From contig CAMDHL010000014.1 of NCBI GenBank assembly GCA_945898105.1, positions 1 through 16,954 of the forward strand: a DNA stretch of 16,954 nucleotides, written 5' to 3'. Shown here one piece after another: positions 1 through 7,599 of this stretch. Made by a program: the position numbers and the translations under genes. The first letter of the stretch is position 1. The number at the start of each line of letters is the position of its first letter. Source of the DNA: Comamonas sp. lk (GTDB lineage Bacteria; Pseudomonadota; Gammaproteobacteria; Burkholderiales; Burkholderiaceae_C). The notes beneath the pieces were generated by a model. That model worked only from the letters and a program-made list of their open reading frames with translations. It made no database searches and was not told the origin of the DNA.

Positions 1-1298
1 TTGACGTGCAGCACCGGGGCCTCCACCATCTTGACGATATCAGTACAAAACGCGCTGGAGCGCATATCGCGCGGATCTGAGGTGGTAAAGCCGATTTGAT
101 TGTTGATGATGATGTGTACCGTACCGCCTGTGGTGTAGCCACGGGTCTGAGCAAGCGCCAGGGTCTCCTGGTTCACGCCCTGGCCACCAAAGGCGGCATC
201 GCCATGCACCAGCACCGGCAGGACTTGCTTACCCTGCGGATCAGAACGCCGGTCCATGCGCGCGCGCACCGAGCCTTGCACCACGGGATTGACGATTTCT
301 AGGTGCGAGGGATTAAAAGCCAGCGACAGATGCACCGGGCCGCCAGGCGTGCTCATGTCAGAGCTAAAGCCCTGGTGGTATTTCACATCGCCAGAGGTCA
401 GCTCCTCGGGGGCGGTGTGGTCAAACTCAGCAAACAAATCTTTGGGCTGCTTACCCATGGTATTGACCAACACGTTCAGGCGGCCGCGGTGGGCCATACC
501 GATCACAATTTCCTGCACGCCCTGAGTGCCTGCAGCCTGAATCAGCTCGTCCATGGCCGCGATAAAGCTCTCGCCGCCTTCCAAAGAGAAGCGCTTTTGG
601 CCTACGTATTTGGTATGCAGAAAACGCTCTAAGCCTTCTGCTGCGGTCAGACGGCCCAGGATGTGCTTTTTCTTATCGGCATTGAAATTGGGTTTGCTAC
701 GCACGCTTTCGAGCTTTTGTTGCCACCAACGCTTTTCATCCTGGTCGGTGGCATACATGAACTCGGCACCTAAGGTTCCGCAATAGGTCTCGCGCAAGGC
801 ATTAAGCAGTTCGCGCAGCGACATGCTGTTCTTGCCGAAGAAGGTATTGCTGGTGTCAAACACCGTTTCTTGGTCGGCATCGCCAAAACCGTAAAACGCA
901 GGGTCCAGGTCAGGAATGCGGGGGCGCTCGGTACGCTTGAGCGGGTCTAGATCGGCCCAGCGCTGGCCGACGTTGCGGTAGGCGGCAATCAGTTGCTGCG
1001 CTGCGGTGCGCTTGCGGCCCATTTCAGCATCGGCGCTGGCCAGCACCACGCGGGTGCCACCGGACTTGGCGCGTTGAGCAAAGGCGTTGACTACCGGCAG
1101 ATGCGCCACATCGCGCGCGTTGCTGCCATCAGAGGCTGGCACATGCTGCAAGGCGTCAAAGTAGTCTCGCCAGGTGTCAGGCACGCTGCCAGGGTTGTCG
1201 AGGTAATTTTCATACATCTCTTCGACATAGGGCGCATTGCCGCCGAAGAGAAATGTGTTGCCCAGATAGGCTGAATAGACGGACGAACTCGTACTCAT
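1..1298 (-). CDS. sucA: 2-oxoglutarate dehydrogenase E1 component (partial, N-terminal part)
   Basis: Thiamine-diphosphate-dependent E1 subunit of the 2-oxoglutarate dehydrogenase complex; it decarboxylates 2-oxoglutarate and passes the succinyl group to E2 lipoyl domains in the TCA cycle. The window holds the first 432 codons plus 2 nt; the family is about 930-960 residues, so the C-terminal half lies beyond the left edge. The N-terminal E1 region (YLGNTFLFGGNAPYVEEMY, residues 11-29) is followed by the catalytic domain with GMAHRGRLNVL (267-277), KYHQGFSSD (306-314), LAFNPSHLE (326-334) and the cofactor-binding pair HGDAAFGGQG (365-374) and NNQIGFTT (399-406). The ATG at 1298 is preceded by a strong GGAGGT (1308-1313, minus). 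sucB and lpd normally follow and would lie to the left. It is in the same orientation as prpE, 190 bp away. Identification is from motif recall and is secure. Confidence 0.97.
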   Translation of the reverse strand, partial: MSTSSSVYSAYLGNTFLFGGNAPYVEEMYENYLDNPGSVPDTWRDYFDALQHVPASDGSNARDVAHLPVVNAFAQRAKSGGTRVVLASADAEMGRKRTAAQQLIAAYRNVGQRWADLDPLKRTERPRIPDLDPAFYGFGDADQETVFDTSNTFFGKNSMSLRELLNALRETYCGTLGAEFMYATDQDEKRWWQQKLESVRSKPNFNADKKKHILGRLTAAEGLERFLHTKYVGQKRFSLEGGESFIAAMDELIQAAGTQGVQEIVIGMAHRGRLNVLVNTMGKQPKDLFAEFDHTAPEELTSGDVKYHQGFSSDMSTPGGPVHLSLAFNPSHLEIVNPVVQGSVRARMDRRSDPQGKQVLPVLVHGDAAFGGQGVNQETLALAQTRGYTTGGTVHIIINNQIGFTTSDPRDMRSSAFCTDIVKMVEAPVLHV

Positions 1299-1307
1299 TT
1301 TTCGCTG

Positions 1308-1331
1308 ACCTCCGTTTCCCTCCGGGGAAAC
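1308..1331 (-). promoter_or_regulatory. Hairpin abutting the sucA ribosome-binding site
   Basis: On the minus strand the sucA leader contains GTTTCCC-CGGA-GGGAAAC (1314-1331), a perfect 7-bp stem with a 4-nt loop, followed immediately by the Shine-Dalgarno GGAGGT (1308-1313). A second GGAGG lies inside the hairpin, across the loop and the second arm. The pairing is seen directly; any effect on ribosome access is inference. Confidence 0.45.
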
Positions 1332-1488
1332 ATAAGCTGGTTAAAGGACCTTCCGCTGTACGGCTTGACCGGATGGCGGATGCGACGTTGGCGTTGGACG
1401 CCTTGGCGACAACGCGCATTGTGCCATCGAAACTGGGCCCGCTCACTCTGGCCGCTCAGTGGGGATTGACACTTGGTCAGACAGTGCT

Positions 1489-3378
1489 TTACATCAAATC
1501 TCGGATTTGCTGCAGCGCCGAGGGGTCTTCCATGGTCGTCAAATCGCCTGGATCGCGCCCTTCACACACCGCCTGGATAGCACGGCGCAGCAACTTGCCG
1601 CTACGGGTTTTGGGCAGCACGGTCACAAAACGCACCCGCGCCGGGCGACCGATAGCGCCAATTGACTGGTCTACCAGCTTCATGATTTCGCCTTCCAGCG
1701 CAAACCGGGCTTTGTCATCCAGCAGTCCGCTGACGTCTTTGACCACGGCAAATGCCATGGCCACTTGGCCTTTGAGAGTGTCAGCCACGCCTACCACGGC
1801 CACTTCGGACACATTGGGGTGACCCGAAATGCACTCTTCTATCTCACGGGTGCCCAGGCGGTGACCGGCCACGTTAATCACGTCGTCGGTTCGGCCCAGG
1901 ATGAAGTAGTAGCCATCTTTGTCGCGCGTGGCCCAGTCAAACGTGCTGTACACCAATTTTCCCGGAACGCTTTTCCAATAGGTGTTGACAAAGCGATCAT
2001 CGTCTTGCCAGACGGTTTGCATGCATCCGGGCGGCAGAGGCCCTTCGATGACCAGTACCCCTTTTTTATCCGCGCCGTGCAGCTCTTCGCCCGTGGCCTC
2101 ATCCAGCAGTTTGACGTCATAGCCGTACATGGCGATGCCGGGGCTACCGAATTTGCTGGGCGCTTTTTCTACACCGTTGGCAATGGTCAGAATAGGCCAA
2201 CCGCTCTCGGTCTGCCAGTAGTTGTCGATGATGTCTTTGCCCAAGCCATCGCTAATCCATTGCGCGGTGGGTTCGTCCAGTGGTTCGCCAGCCAAGAAAA
2301 GAGTGCGCAGGCTGCTCAGGTCGTAGCGCTTGAGCAAAGCCGGATCCTGTTTTTTGAGCACACGGATAGCGGTCGGGGCACTGAACATCACAGTCACTTT
2401 GTACTTCTCTACCAAGCTCCACCAAATGCCGCCGTCAGGCCGGATGGGCAGGCCTTCATACATGATAGTGGCCATACCGGCAATCAAAGGGCCATAGACA
2501 ATGTAACTATGGCCGACCACCCAGCCGATATCGCTGGTGGAGAAATAGGTTTCACCGGCCTTGCCGCAAAAAATGGTTTCCATGCTGGCCGCCAGAGCGA
2601 CAGCGTAACCACCGGTATCGCGCTGCACGCCTTTGGGTTTGCCAGTAGTACCGCTGGTGTAGAGCGTGTAGCTGGGGTGGGTCGCATCGACCCATTCGCA
2701 GGGTACAACCGCGTTTTGGTGCTTTTCTTGCAGGCTGGCCCAGGTATGGTCGCGCCCGGCAGTAAGGGCCATGGGGGCCAATTGGCGGTCTACTAATAGA
2801 ACCGCCTGCGGCTTGTGGCTGGACAAGGCCAGCGCTTCGTCGAGCAGCGGTTTGTAGGGAACCACTTTGCCGCCGCGCGAGCCCGCATCCGCACTGACCA
2901 CCACCACCGGTGAAGCGTCTTCAATGCGCGAAGCCAGGGAGACCGACGCGAAGCCACCAAATACAACCGAGTGGATGGCACCGAGGCGGGCGCAGGCCAG
3001 CATGGCAAATGCAGCTTCGGCCACCATAGGCATGTAAATAAGGACCCGATCTCCTTTGTGCACACCCAGGTCCTGCAACGCTGCAGCCATCGTTTGCACA
3101 TGCGCATGCAACTGGCGGAAGGTGTAGGTTTGCTCGGTATCGGTTTCGGTGGATACGGCAATCAGGGCGATCTGGTCGGGCCGGTCTTTAAGGTGGCGGT
3201 CCACCGCGTTGTGGCACAAATTGGTGGTGCCACCTTCAAACCAGCGGGCAAAAGGCGGGTTGCTGTAGTCGCAAATTGTCTTGGGCTGGGTATGCCAATC
3301 GATGCGCTTAGCTTGCTCCGCCCAAAAGGCGTCGCGGTCATCGATAGAACGGCGGTGAAAATCTTTGTAGTCGGGCAT
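1489..3378 (-). CDS. prpE: Propionate--CoA ligase (propionyl-CoA synthetase)
   Basis: AMP-forming ligase that activates propionate to propionyl-CoA via propionyl-AMP, in the cytoplasm, as entry to the 2-methylcitrate route. At 629 aa it matches PrpE (about 628) rather than Acs (about 650), and shows PrpE-type text such as NPPFARWFEGGTTNLCHNA (40-58) and DNYWQTESGWPI (385-396). Domains in order: N-terminal ACAS segment; phosphate-binding YTSGTTGKPKG (240-250) followed by VQRDTGGYA; GEPLDEP (364-370); LGRTDDVINVAGHRLG (494-509); and near the C-terminus PKTRSGKLLRR, with K595 at the adenylation/acetylation lysine. I chose ATG 3378 because GGAGA (3384-3388) lies 5 nt upstream; a GTG at 3390 would place that site inside the gene. 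It stands alone, without prpB/prpC/acnD in view. Acetate as a secondary substrate is possible. Confidence 0.93.
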   Translation of the reverse strand: MPDYKDFHRRSIDDRDAFWAEQAKRIDWHTQPKTICDYSNPPFARWFEGGTTNLCHNAVDRHLKDRPDQIALIAVSTETDTEQTYTFRQLHAHVQTMAAALQDLGVHKGDRVLIYMPMVAEAAFAMLACARLGAIHSVVFGGFASVSLASRIEDASPVVVVSADAGSRGGKVVPYKPLLDEALALSSHKPQAVLLVDRQLAPMALTAGRDHTWASLQEKHQNAVVPCEWVDATHPSYTLYTSGTTGKPKGVQRDTGGYAVALAASMETIFCGKAGETYFSTSDIGWVVGHSYIVYGPLIAGMATIMYEGLPIRPDGGIWWSLVEKYKVTVMFSAPTAIRVLKKQDPALLKRYDLSSLRTLFLAGEPLDEPTAQWISDGLGKDIIDNYWQTESGWPILTIANGVEKAPSKFGSPGIAMYGYDVKLLDEATGEELHGADKKGVLVIEGPLPPGCMQTVWQDDDRFVNTYWKSVPGKLVYSTFDWATRDKDGYYFILGRTDDVINVAGHRLGTREIEECISGHPNVSEVAVVGVADTLKGQVAMAFAVVKDVSGLLDDKARFALEGEIMKLVDQSIGAIGRPARVRFVTVLPKTRSGKLLRRAIQAVCEGRDPGDLTTMEDPSALQQIRDLM

Positions 3379-3383
3379 GTCTG

Positions 3384-3388
3384 TCTCC
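3384..3388 (-). promoter_or_regulatory. Ribosome-binding site fixing the prpE start
   Basis: GGAGA on the minus strand, 5 nt before ATG 3378. It overlaps the alternative GTG at 3390 and therefore argues against that upstream start. Confidence 0.6.
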
Positions 3389-3444
3389 ACGAGTAGGTCT
3401 ACGCCGGGTCCGCGTAGTGGTGCGGATTATGAACATTCAACTTG

Positions 3445-3475
3445 CTAGTGGCTGACTAGGGCCTCTGCCAAGGCC
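3445..3475. repeat. Two adjacent small inverted repeats upstream of prpE
   Basis: CTAGT-GGCTG-ACTAG (3445-3459) and GGCCT-CTGCCA-AGGCC (3460-3475) sit back to back in the 109-bp gap between the hydrolase stop and the prpE start. Neither is followed by a T-run on either strand, so they do not look like intrinsic terminators. They could be an operator or chance; each stem is only 5 bp. Confidence 0.3.
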
Positions 3476-3487
3476 TCATACCCGACC

Positions 3488-4114
3488 TCACTTAATCAAA
3501 GCCTGTACTGCCCGAAACTGGGGATGGTCGGCATGGCGCAGCCACTCAAAGGCCACCATTTCGGTCGTCAGTAATTCAGCACCGGCGCTGGCCAGGCGGT
3601 CAAAGGCAGCATCGCGGTTGCGCTCGGTGCGCGAGCTGCAGGCGTCCGTAACGACCCATACTTCGAACTCATCCTCCAGCAAACCCAGCGCGGTTTGCAT
3701 CAGGCAGACATGGGCCTCGCATCCAGCCAACACGATCGACGGGCGGAGGTTTTGCTCCTGCGACGGCTTTTGCAAGTGCTTAGGCAGGCTGCGCGCATTG
3801 CCACCTGCGGGTTTGACGGGCGGGCGCAAAAGCTCGGACAAGCCGTCCTCCACCCCGCTGAAATGCGTTTTTTGGAGGCCACGCAAAAGGCGGCCAGCGG
3901 CTAGCGCCTGGGTCGCTTCCAGCAGAAGCTCAGAAGTCGGCCCCAGTCGGTCAGGACTTTGTTCGAGCAAAACGGTCGGCACCTGCATCAGCGCTGCCAG
4001 GCGGGCCAGGCGCACTGCGTTGGCCATCACCTGTGGGGCGTCAAACAAAGCGGGGATCAGACGCGCCTGGTAGTCCACCAATACCAACTGGCTTTCTTCA
4101 ACATCGAGCAACAT
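3488..4114 (-). CDS. Isochorismatase-family cysteine hydrolase
   Basis: Member of the isochorismatase/nicotinamidase-like alpha/beta hydrolase superfamily (Asp-Lys-Cys triad). From ATG 4114 the triad is D14 (LVLVDYQ), K82 (GLQKTHFS) and C137 (AGCEAHVC, the last Cys). Length is 208 aa, usual for the family. The GCEAHVC form occurs in stand-alone hydrolases related to YcaC and eukaryotic ISOC1, so true isochorismatase activity is unlikely and the substrate is unknown. A basic, Pro/Gln-rich insert (about residues 98-125) precedes the strand carrying the catalytic loop. An in-frame ATG two codons upstream (4120) is possible, but GGAAAG (4122-4127) is 7 nt from 4114 and only 1 nt from 4120, so 4114 is preferred. 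It lies upstream of prpE in the same orientation with a 109-bp gap, so co-transcription is uncertain. Confidence 0.85.
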   Translation of the reverse strand: MLLDVEESQLVLVDYQARLIPALFDAPQVMANAVRLARLAALMQVPTVLLEQSPDRLGPTSELLLEATQALAAGRLLRGLQKTHFSGVEDGLSELLRPPVKPAGGNARSLPKHLQKPSQEQNLRPSIVLAGCEAHVCLMQTALGLLEDEFEVWVVTDACSSRTERNRDAAFDRLASAGAELLTTEMVAFEWLRHADHPQFRAVQALIK

Positions 4115-4121
4115 AAGCATT

Positions 4122-4127
4122 CTTTCC
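4122..4127 (-). promoter_or_regulatory. Ribosome-binding site fixing the hydrolase start
   Basis: GGAAAG on the minus strand, 7 nt before ATG 4114 and 1 nt before ATG 4120. The spacing selects the inner ATG. Confidence 0.5.
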
Positions 4128-4252
4128 GTTGGCTTAAATTGCAGAGCATAACCAGTCGCCAGAGTGAGGCTTGCGGCGCGCTGGCGAGTTGGATATACGG
4201 GGGATTGGCCGGTCTAGCAAATCCAGTGCGATCATCCTTAAGAGCTCTTCCG

Positions 4253-4330
4253 ATTCCAAAAAAATCTAATTTTTCTTCATATTATTTATATAAATCAATA
4301 ACTTATACAATTTTATTAAAGTAAATTTGA
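4253..4330. other. Very AT-rich intergenic island
   Basis: In the divergent region between the hydrolase and the NlpC/P60 gene, 54 of the 60 bases from 4261 to 4320 are A or T, against a clearly GC-rich background. A 10-bp palindrome AAGAGCTCTT (4240-4249) flanks it on the left. No gene is visible here. Such stretches can serve as UP elements or sites for AT-binding nucleoid proteins; that role is inference. Confidence 0.6.
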
Positions 4331-4331
4331 G

Positions 4332-4360
4332 TTGACTTAAAGTGCCCGATGCACTAAAAT
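4332..4360 (+). promoter_or_regulatory. Near-consensus sigma70 promoter for the NlpC/P60 gene, predicted leaderless
   Basis: TTGACT (4332-4337), 17-nt spacer, TAAAAT (4355-4360): five of six matches in each box with ideal spacing, and an AT-rich island just upstream. The start codon is at 4367, only 6 nt after the -10 box, so transcription would begin at or beside the A of the ATG. Confidence 0.75.
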
Positions 4361-4366
4361 AGAGCG

Positions 4367-4912
4367 ATGAATTTCCCATCCCGCGTCGCACTCTGCCTGG
4401 CTTTTTTCTGCGGAGTCTGCACTGCCCAAACATCCCCAGCCAATGATGAATTAGGCAAATTCATAGCTGACAAAGGCTTGCTCAACCGCATCAGCGAGGC
4501 GGGCAACCAAATGCAAAACCAGGCTTCCGAACTGGTTGTGGGCGCCATGGCGTTTCTCGGTGTCCCCTATCGGCGAGGCGGCAACAGTGCGGATAGCGGC
4601 TTTGACTGCAGTGGTTTTGTCAAAGCCATCTACGAGCAAAGCATTGGCCTGGTGCTACCGCGCAGCGCAGCCCAACAAGCAGCAGCCACTCAAACAATAG
4701 ACAAATCGGAGCTGCGCCCAGGCGATTTGGTGTTTTTCAACACCATGCGCCGCGCCTTCAGCCATGTGGGCATTTACGTGGGCAATGGCAAATTCATCCA
4801 TTCGCCCAAGCCCGGCGCTGAAGTGCGCGTCGAGGACATGGGCTTGGCCTATTGGACCCGCCGCTACGATGGTGCCCGCCGCGTGCAGCCCGGCAGCACC
4901 CCCACCCCCTAA
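4367..4912 (+). CDS. Secreted NlpC/P60-family cysteine peptidase
   Basis: Likely cell-wall peptidase that cuts peptide bonds in murein stems (C40 family), acting in the periplasm. 181 aa. Residues 1-20 form a Sec signal peptide (R6, hydrophobic core, probable cut after TA before QT); there is no lipobox. The NlpC/P60 domain covers about 55-175 with C81 in GFDCSGFV, H133 in FSHVGIYVGNG and H145 in KFIHSPK, which is the family's Cys-His-His set. The signal peptide requires the start at 4367, although there is no usable Shine-Dalgarno sequence; with the promoter ending at 4360 the mRNA is probably leaderless. The gene ends 3 bp from the clpB stop on the opposite strand with no terminator between. 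A precise E. coli counterpart (Spr/MepS, NlpC) cannot be assigned. Substrate specificity is not visible. Confidence 0.92.
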   Translation: MNFPSRVALCLAFFCGVCTAQTSPANDELGKFIADKGLLNRISEAGNQMQNQASELVVGAMAFLGVPYRRGGNSADSGFDCSGFVKAIYEQSIGLVLPRSAAQQAAATQTIDKSELRPGDLVFFNTMRRAFSHVGIYVGNGKFIHSPKPGAEVRVEDMGLAYWTRRYDGARRVQPGSTPTP

Positions 4913-4915
4913 GCG

Positions 4916-7519
4916 CTAATTCGCGCTGAACGAAAACTGCCCGGGGTTGCGAATCGGGTCCACGCCAACGTGGATGGTGTCTTTGGGCACAAATCGTCCC
5001 TCTAAAAGCAATTTAGAAAGCGGGTTTTCAAGCCGCTGCTGGATGGCACGCTTTAGTGGCCTGGCACCATAGACCGGGTCAAATCCCACTTTGGCCAGCT
5101 CGGCCACAGCAGCTTCCGATACATCCAGCACATAATCCATCCGCGCTAGGCGATCCATCAAGGTTTGCAGTTGGATCTTGGCGATATTGGCAATATGGCC
5201 CGCGTCCAGCGCGTGGAAGACCACGGTCTCGTCGATACGGTTGATGAACTCAGGCCGGAAATGGTTTTTCAATTCACCAGTGACGGCGTCTTTAATTTCT
5301 TCGCGATCCTGGCCGACCATGCTTTGAATTAATTGCGACCCGATATTGCTGGTCATCACGATGATGGCATTTTTAAAGTCGACGGTTCGCCCCTGGCCAT
5401 CAGTCAGGCGGCCATCGTCTAGCACTTGCAAAAGGACATTGAAAACGTCCGCGTGCGCTTTCTCCACTTCGTCGAGTAACAGCACGCTATAGGGTTTACG
5501 GCGCACCGCTTCGGTGAGGTAACCCCCCTCCTCGTAGCCCACATAGCCGGGCGGTGCGCCTATCAAACGCGCTACCGAATGCTTCTCCATGAACTCACTC
5601 ATGTCGATGCGAATCAAATGGTCTTCACTGTCAAACAAGAAGCCAGCCAGCGCTTTGCACAATTCCGTCTTGCCCACGCCGGTTGGCCCTAAAAACAAGA
5701 AGGAGCCGGTGGGGCGGTTTGGGTCCGACAGGCCAGAGCGCGAGCGGCGTATGGCATTGGCCACGGCTCCGATGGCTTCGTCCTGCCCGACCACGCGCTG
5801 GTGCAAACGCTCTTCCATCAGCAGCAATTTTTCGCGGTCGCCCTGCATTAGCTTGGCGATTGGGATGCCGGTCGCGCGCGCAACCACTTCGGCGATTTCT
5901 TCGGCACCTACCTGCGTGCGCAGCAATTGCGGCATCGCACCCTCGCCGCCTTTAGCGCGGCCTGCTTCGGTGTCTTGCGCCTCTTTCAATCGCTTTTCCA
6001 AGGCGGGCAACTTGCCGTATTGCAATTCCGCCACTTTGGTCAAGTCGCCTTTACGGGTGAGGGTTTCGATCTGCTGGCGCAGGACGTCAATCTCAGCGCG
6101 AATCTGGGCGCTGCCCTGCGCGGTGGCTTTTTCCGCCTTCCAGATTTCGTCCAAGTCCGCGATTTCGCGCTGCAGGGTGCTGATTTCCTCGTTAATCAGT
6201 TCAAAGCGCTTGATAGAGGCTTCGTCTTTTTCCTTTTTTACCGCTTCGCGTTCGATCTGCAACTGAATCAGGCGCCGATCAAGCTTGTCCATCACCTCGG
6301 GCTTGGAATCGAGTTCGATCTTGATCTTGGCCGCGGCTTCGTCAATCAAGTCGATCGCCTTGTCCGGCAGGAAGCGGTCGGTGATGTATCGGTGACTCAG
6401 TTCAGCGGCAGCCACGATGGCTGGGTCCGTGATGTTGACGCCGTGGTGTACCTGGTAGCGCTCTTTAAGGCCACGCAAAATCGCAACGGTGGCTTCTACG
6501 GTCGGCTCACCCACCAGGATCTTTTGAAAACGCCGCTCTAGGGCAGCGTCCTTTTCGATGTATTTGCGGTATTCGTCCAAGGTGGTGGCACCCACGCAAT
6601 GGAGTTCGCCACGCGCCAAGGCCGGCTTGAGCATATTGCCGGCGTCCATGGCGCCTTCGGCTTTCCCGGCGCCCACCATGGTGTGCAATTCATCGATGAA
6701 GACGATGGTTTGACCCTCGTCCTTGGACAGGTCTTTTAAGACGTTCTTCAGGCGCTCTTCGAATTCGCCCCGGAACTTGGCACCTGCCAAAAGCGAGGCC
6801 ATGTCCAGCGACAGCACTCGCTTGCCTTTAAGCGAATCGGGCACCTCGCCGGCCACTATCCGCTGGGCCAGGCCTTCAACGATGGCGGTCTTGCCCACAC
6901 CGGGCTCGCCAATCAACACCGGGTTGTTCTTGGTACGGCGTTGCAGCACCTGAATGGCGCGGCGGATTTCATCGTCTCGGCCAATGACCGGGTCCAGCTT
7001 GCCAGCGCGGGCGCGCTCAGTCAGGTCCACGCAGTACTTTTTCAACGATTCGCGCTGGTCTTCGGCGTCGGCGCTGTCCACGCCCTGCCCGCCACGCACC
7101 GCCAATATGGCCGCGTCCAAGCTTTTGCGGCTCAGGCCCAAGCCCTGGGCCTGCTTTGCAAATTCCGACTTGGCTTCGCTTAAGGCCACAAGAAACAGCT
7201 CGCTGGCGACATATTGGTCACCGCGCTTCATGGCTTCTTTTTCGCAAGCCTGCAATAGGCTGACCATATCGCGCCCAACCTGCACCTGGTCTTGGCCTTG
7301 GACCTGCGGCAGTTTGTGAGCGGCGGCGTCCGCCATGCTTAGGAGGGAGGGTACATTGACCCCCGCCCGCTGAAGCAAGGCCTTGGGCCCGTCATCCTGG
7401 CGGAGCATGGCTCCGAGCACATGGGCCGGCTCAATGTAGGCATGGTCTTGGGCTAGGGCAGCGCTTTGCGCCTCACCCAGAGCCTCTTGAAACTTAGTCG
7501 TTAATTTGTCAATTCGCAT
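4916..7519 (-). CDS. clpB: ATP-dependent disaggregase ClpB (Hsp104 family)
   Basis: Hexameric AAA+ chaperone that works with DnaK/DnaJ/GrpE to thread proteins out of aggregates in the cytoplasm. 867 aa, usual length. Order: Clp N-domain (1-145); AAA1 with Walker A GEPGVGKT (204-211), pore loop KFRGEFEER (248-256) and Walker B VFIDE (273-277); long coiled-coil middle domain (about 400-525), the hallmark separating ClpB from ClpA/ClpC; AAA2 with Walker A GPTGVGKT (611-618), pore loop GYVGYEEGG (658-666) and Walker B LLLDE (680-684); C-terminal small domain. ATG 7519 has GAGGAA (7525-7530) 5 nt upstream. A heat-shock-type promoter lies at 7542-7569, so RpoH control is likely. Single gene, convergent with the NlpC/P60 gene. 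Confidence 0.98.
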   Translation of the reverse strand: MRIDKLTTKFQEALGEAQSAALAQDHAYIEPAHVLGAMLRQDDGPKALLQRAGVNVPSLLSMADAAAHKLPQVQGQDQVQVGRDMVSLLQACEKEAMKRGDQYVASELFLVALSEAKSEFAKQAQGLGLSRKSLDAAILAVRGGQGVDSADAEDQRESLKKYCVDLTERARAGKLDPVIGRDDEIRRAIQVLQRRTKNNPVLIGEPGVGKTAIVEGLAQRIVAGEVPDSLKGKRVLSLDMASLLAGAKFRGEFEERLKNVLKDLSKDEGQTIVFIDELHTMVGAGKAEGAMDAGNMLKPALARGELHCVGATTLDEYRKYIEKDAALERRFQKILVGEPTVEATVAILRGLKERYQVHHGVNITDPAIVAAAELSHRYITDRFLPDKAIDLIDEAAAKIKIELDSKPEVMDKLDRRLIQLQIEREAVKKEKDEASIKRFELINEEISTLQREIADLDEIWKAEKATAQGSAQIRAEIDVLRQQIETLTRKGDLTKVAELQYGKLPALEKRLKEAQDTEAGRAKGGEGAMPQLLRTQVGAEEIAEVVARATGIPIAKLMQGDREKLLLMEERLHQRVVGQDEAIGAVANAIRRSRSGLSDPNRPTGSFLFLGPTGVGKTELCKALAGFLFDSEDHLIRIDMSEFMEKHSVARLIGAPPGYVGYEEGGYLTEAVRRKPYSVLLLDEVEKAHADVFNVLLQVLDDGRLTDGQGRTVDFKNAIIVMTSNIGSQLIQSMVGQDREEIKDAVTGELKNHFRPEFINRIDETVVFHALDAGHIANIAKIQLQTLMDRLARMDYVLDVSEAAVAELAKVGFDPVYGARPLKRAIQQRLENPLSKLLLEGRFVPKDTIHVGVDPIRNPGQFSFSAN

Positions 7520-7541
7520 CGCAATTCCTCGCTTTGGAGTC

Positions 7542-7569
7542 AGCTTGGGGCCTCACCTGTATTTTCAAG
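7542..7569 (-). promoter_or_regulatory. Heat-shock (sigma32/RpoH) promoter of clpB
   Basis: On the minus strand CTTGAA (7564-7569), a 13-nt spacer (7551-7563), then CCCCAAGCT (7542-7550). The E. coli sigma32 consensus is CTTGAA, 13-14 nt, CCCCATnT, so only the sixth base of the -10 block departs. The predicted start of transcription near 7535 leaves about 15 nt before the ATG with the Shine-Dalgarno sequence inside. Fits the known heat induction of clpB. Confidence 0.8.
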
Positions 7570-7582
7570 GCGCTGGAGCGCC
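7569..7582. repeat. GC-rich dyad between the divergent clpB and hypothetical-gene promoters
   Basis: GGCGC-TGGA-GCGCC, a perfect 5-bp inverted repeat. Its left end touches the clpB -35 box (7564-7569), and it covers the place where the -35 region of the rightward promoter (-10 at 7594-7599) should lie. It is a candidate shared operator. It does not resemble CIRCE (TTAGCACTC-N9-GAGTGCTAA). Chance cannot be excluded. Confidence 0.35.
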
Positions 7583-7593
7583 CCGGGCTTGTC

Positions 7594-7599
7594 TAAAAT
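7594..7599 (+). promoter_or_regulatory. Probable -10 box of the hypothetical gene at 7607
   Basis: TAAAAT ends 7 nt before ATG 7607, the same geometry as the NlpC/P60 gene, suggesting a leaderless or near-leaderless mRNA. No good -35 is seen 16-18 nt upstream (the dyad GGCGCTGGAGCGCC is there instead), so an activator or an extended element might be needed. Confidence 0.45.

Noticed and set aside
1210..1822. Frames crossing the sucA-prpE gap on both strands
   Set aside because: They overlap the start of sucA or the end of prpE out of frame, with no ribosome site; the 190-bp gap itself holds only leader sequence.
1765..2796. 343-codon open frame on the plus strand opposite prpE
   Set aside because: It lies wholly antisense to a clear PrpE with full-length family motifs, and its translation shows no recognisable domain; long antisense frames are common in GC-rich DNA.
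5589..6541. Overlapping plus-strand frames of about 204-225 codons opposite clpB
   Set aside because: Both are shadows of the ClpB coding strand; the Ser/Arg- or Phe/Gln-rich composition is an artefact of reading the complementary strand.
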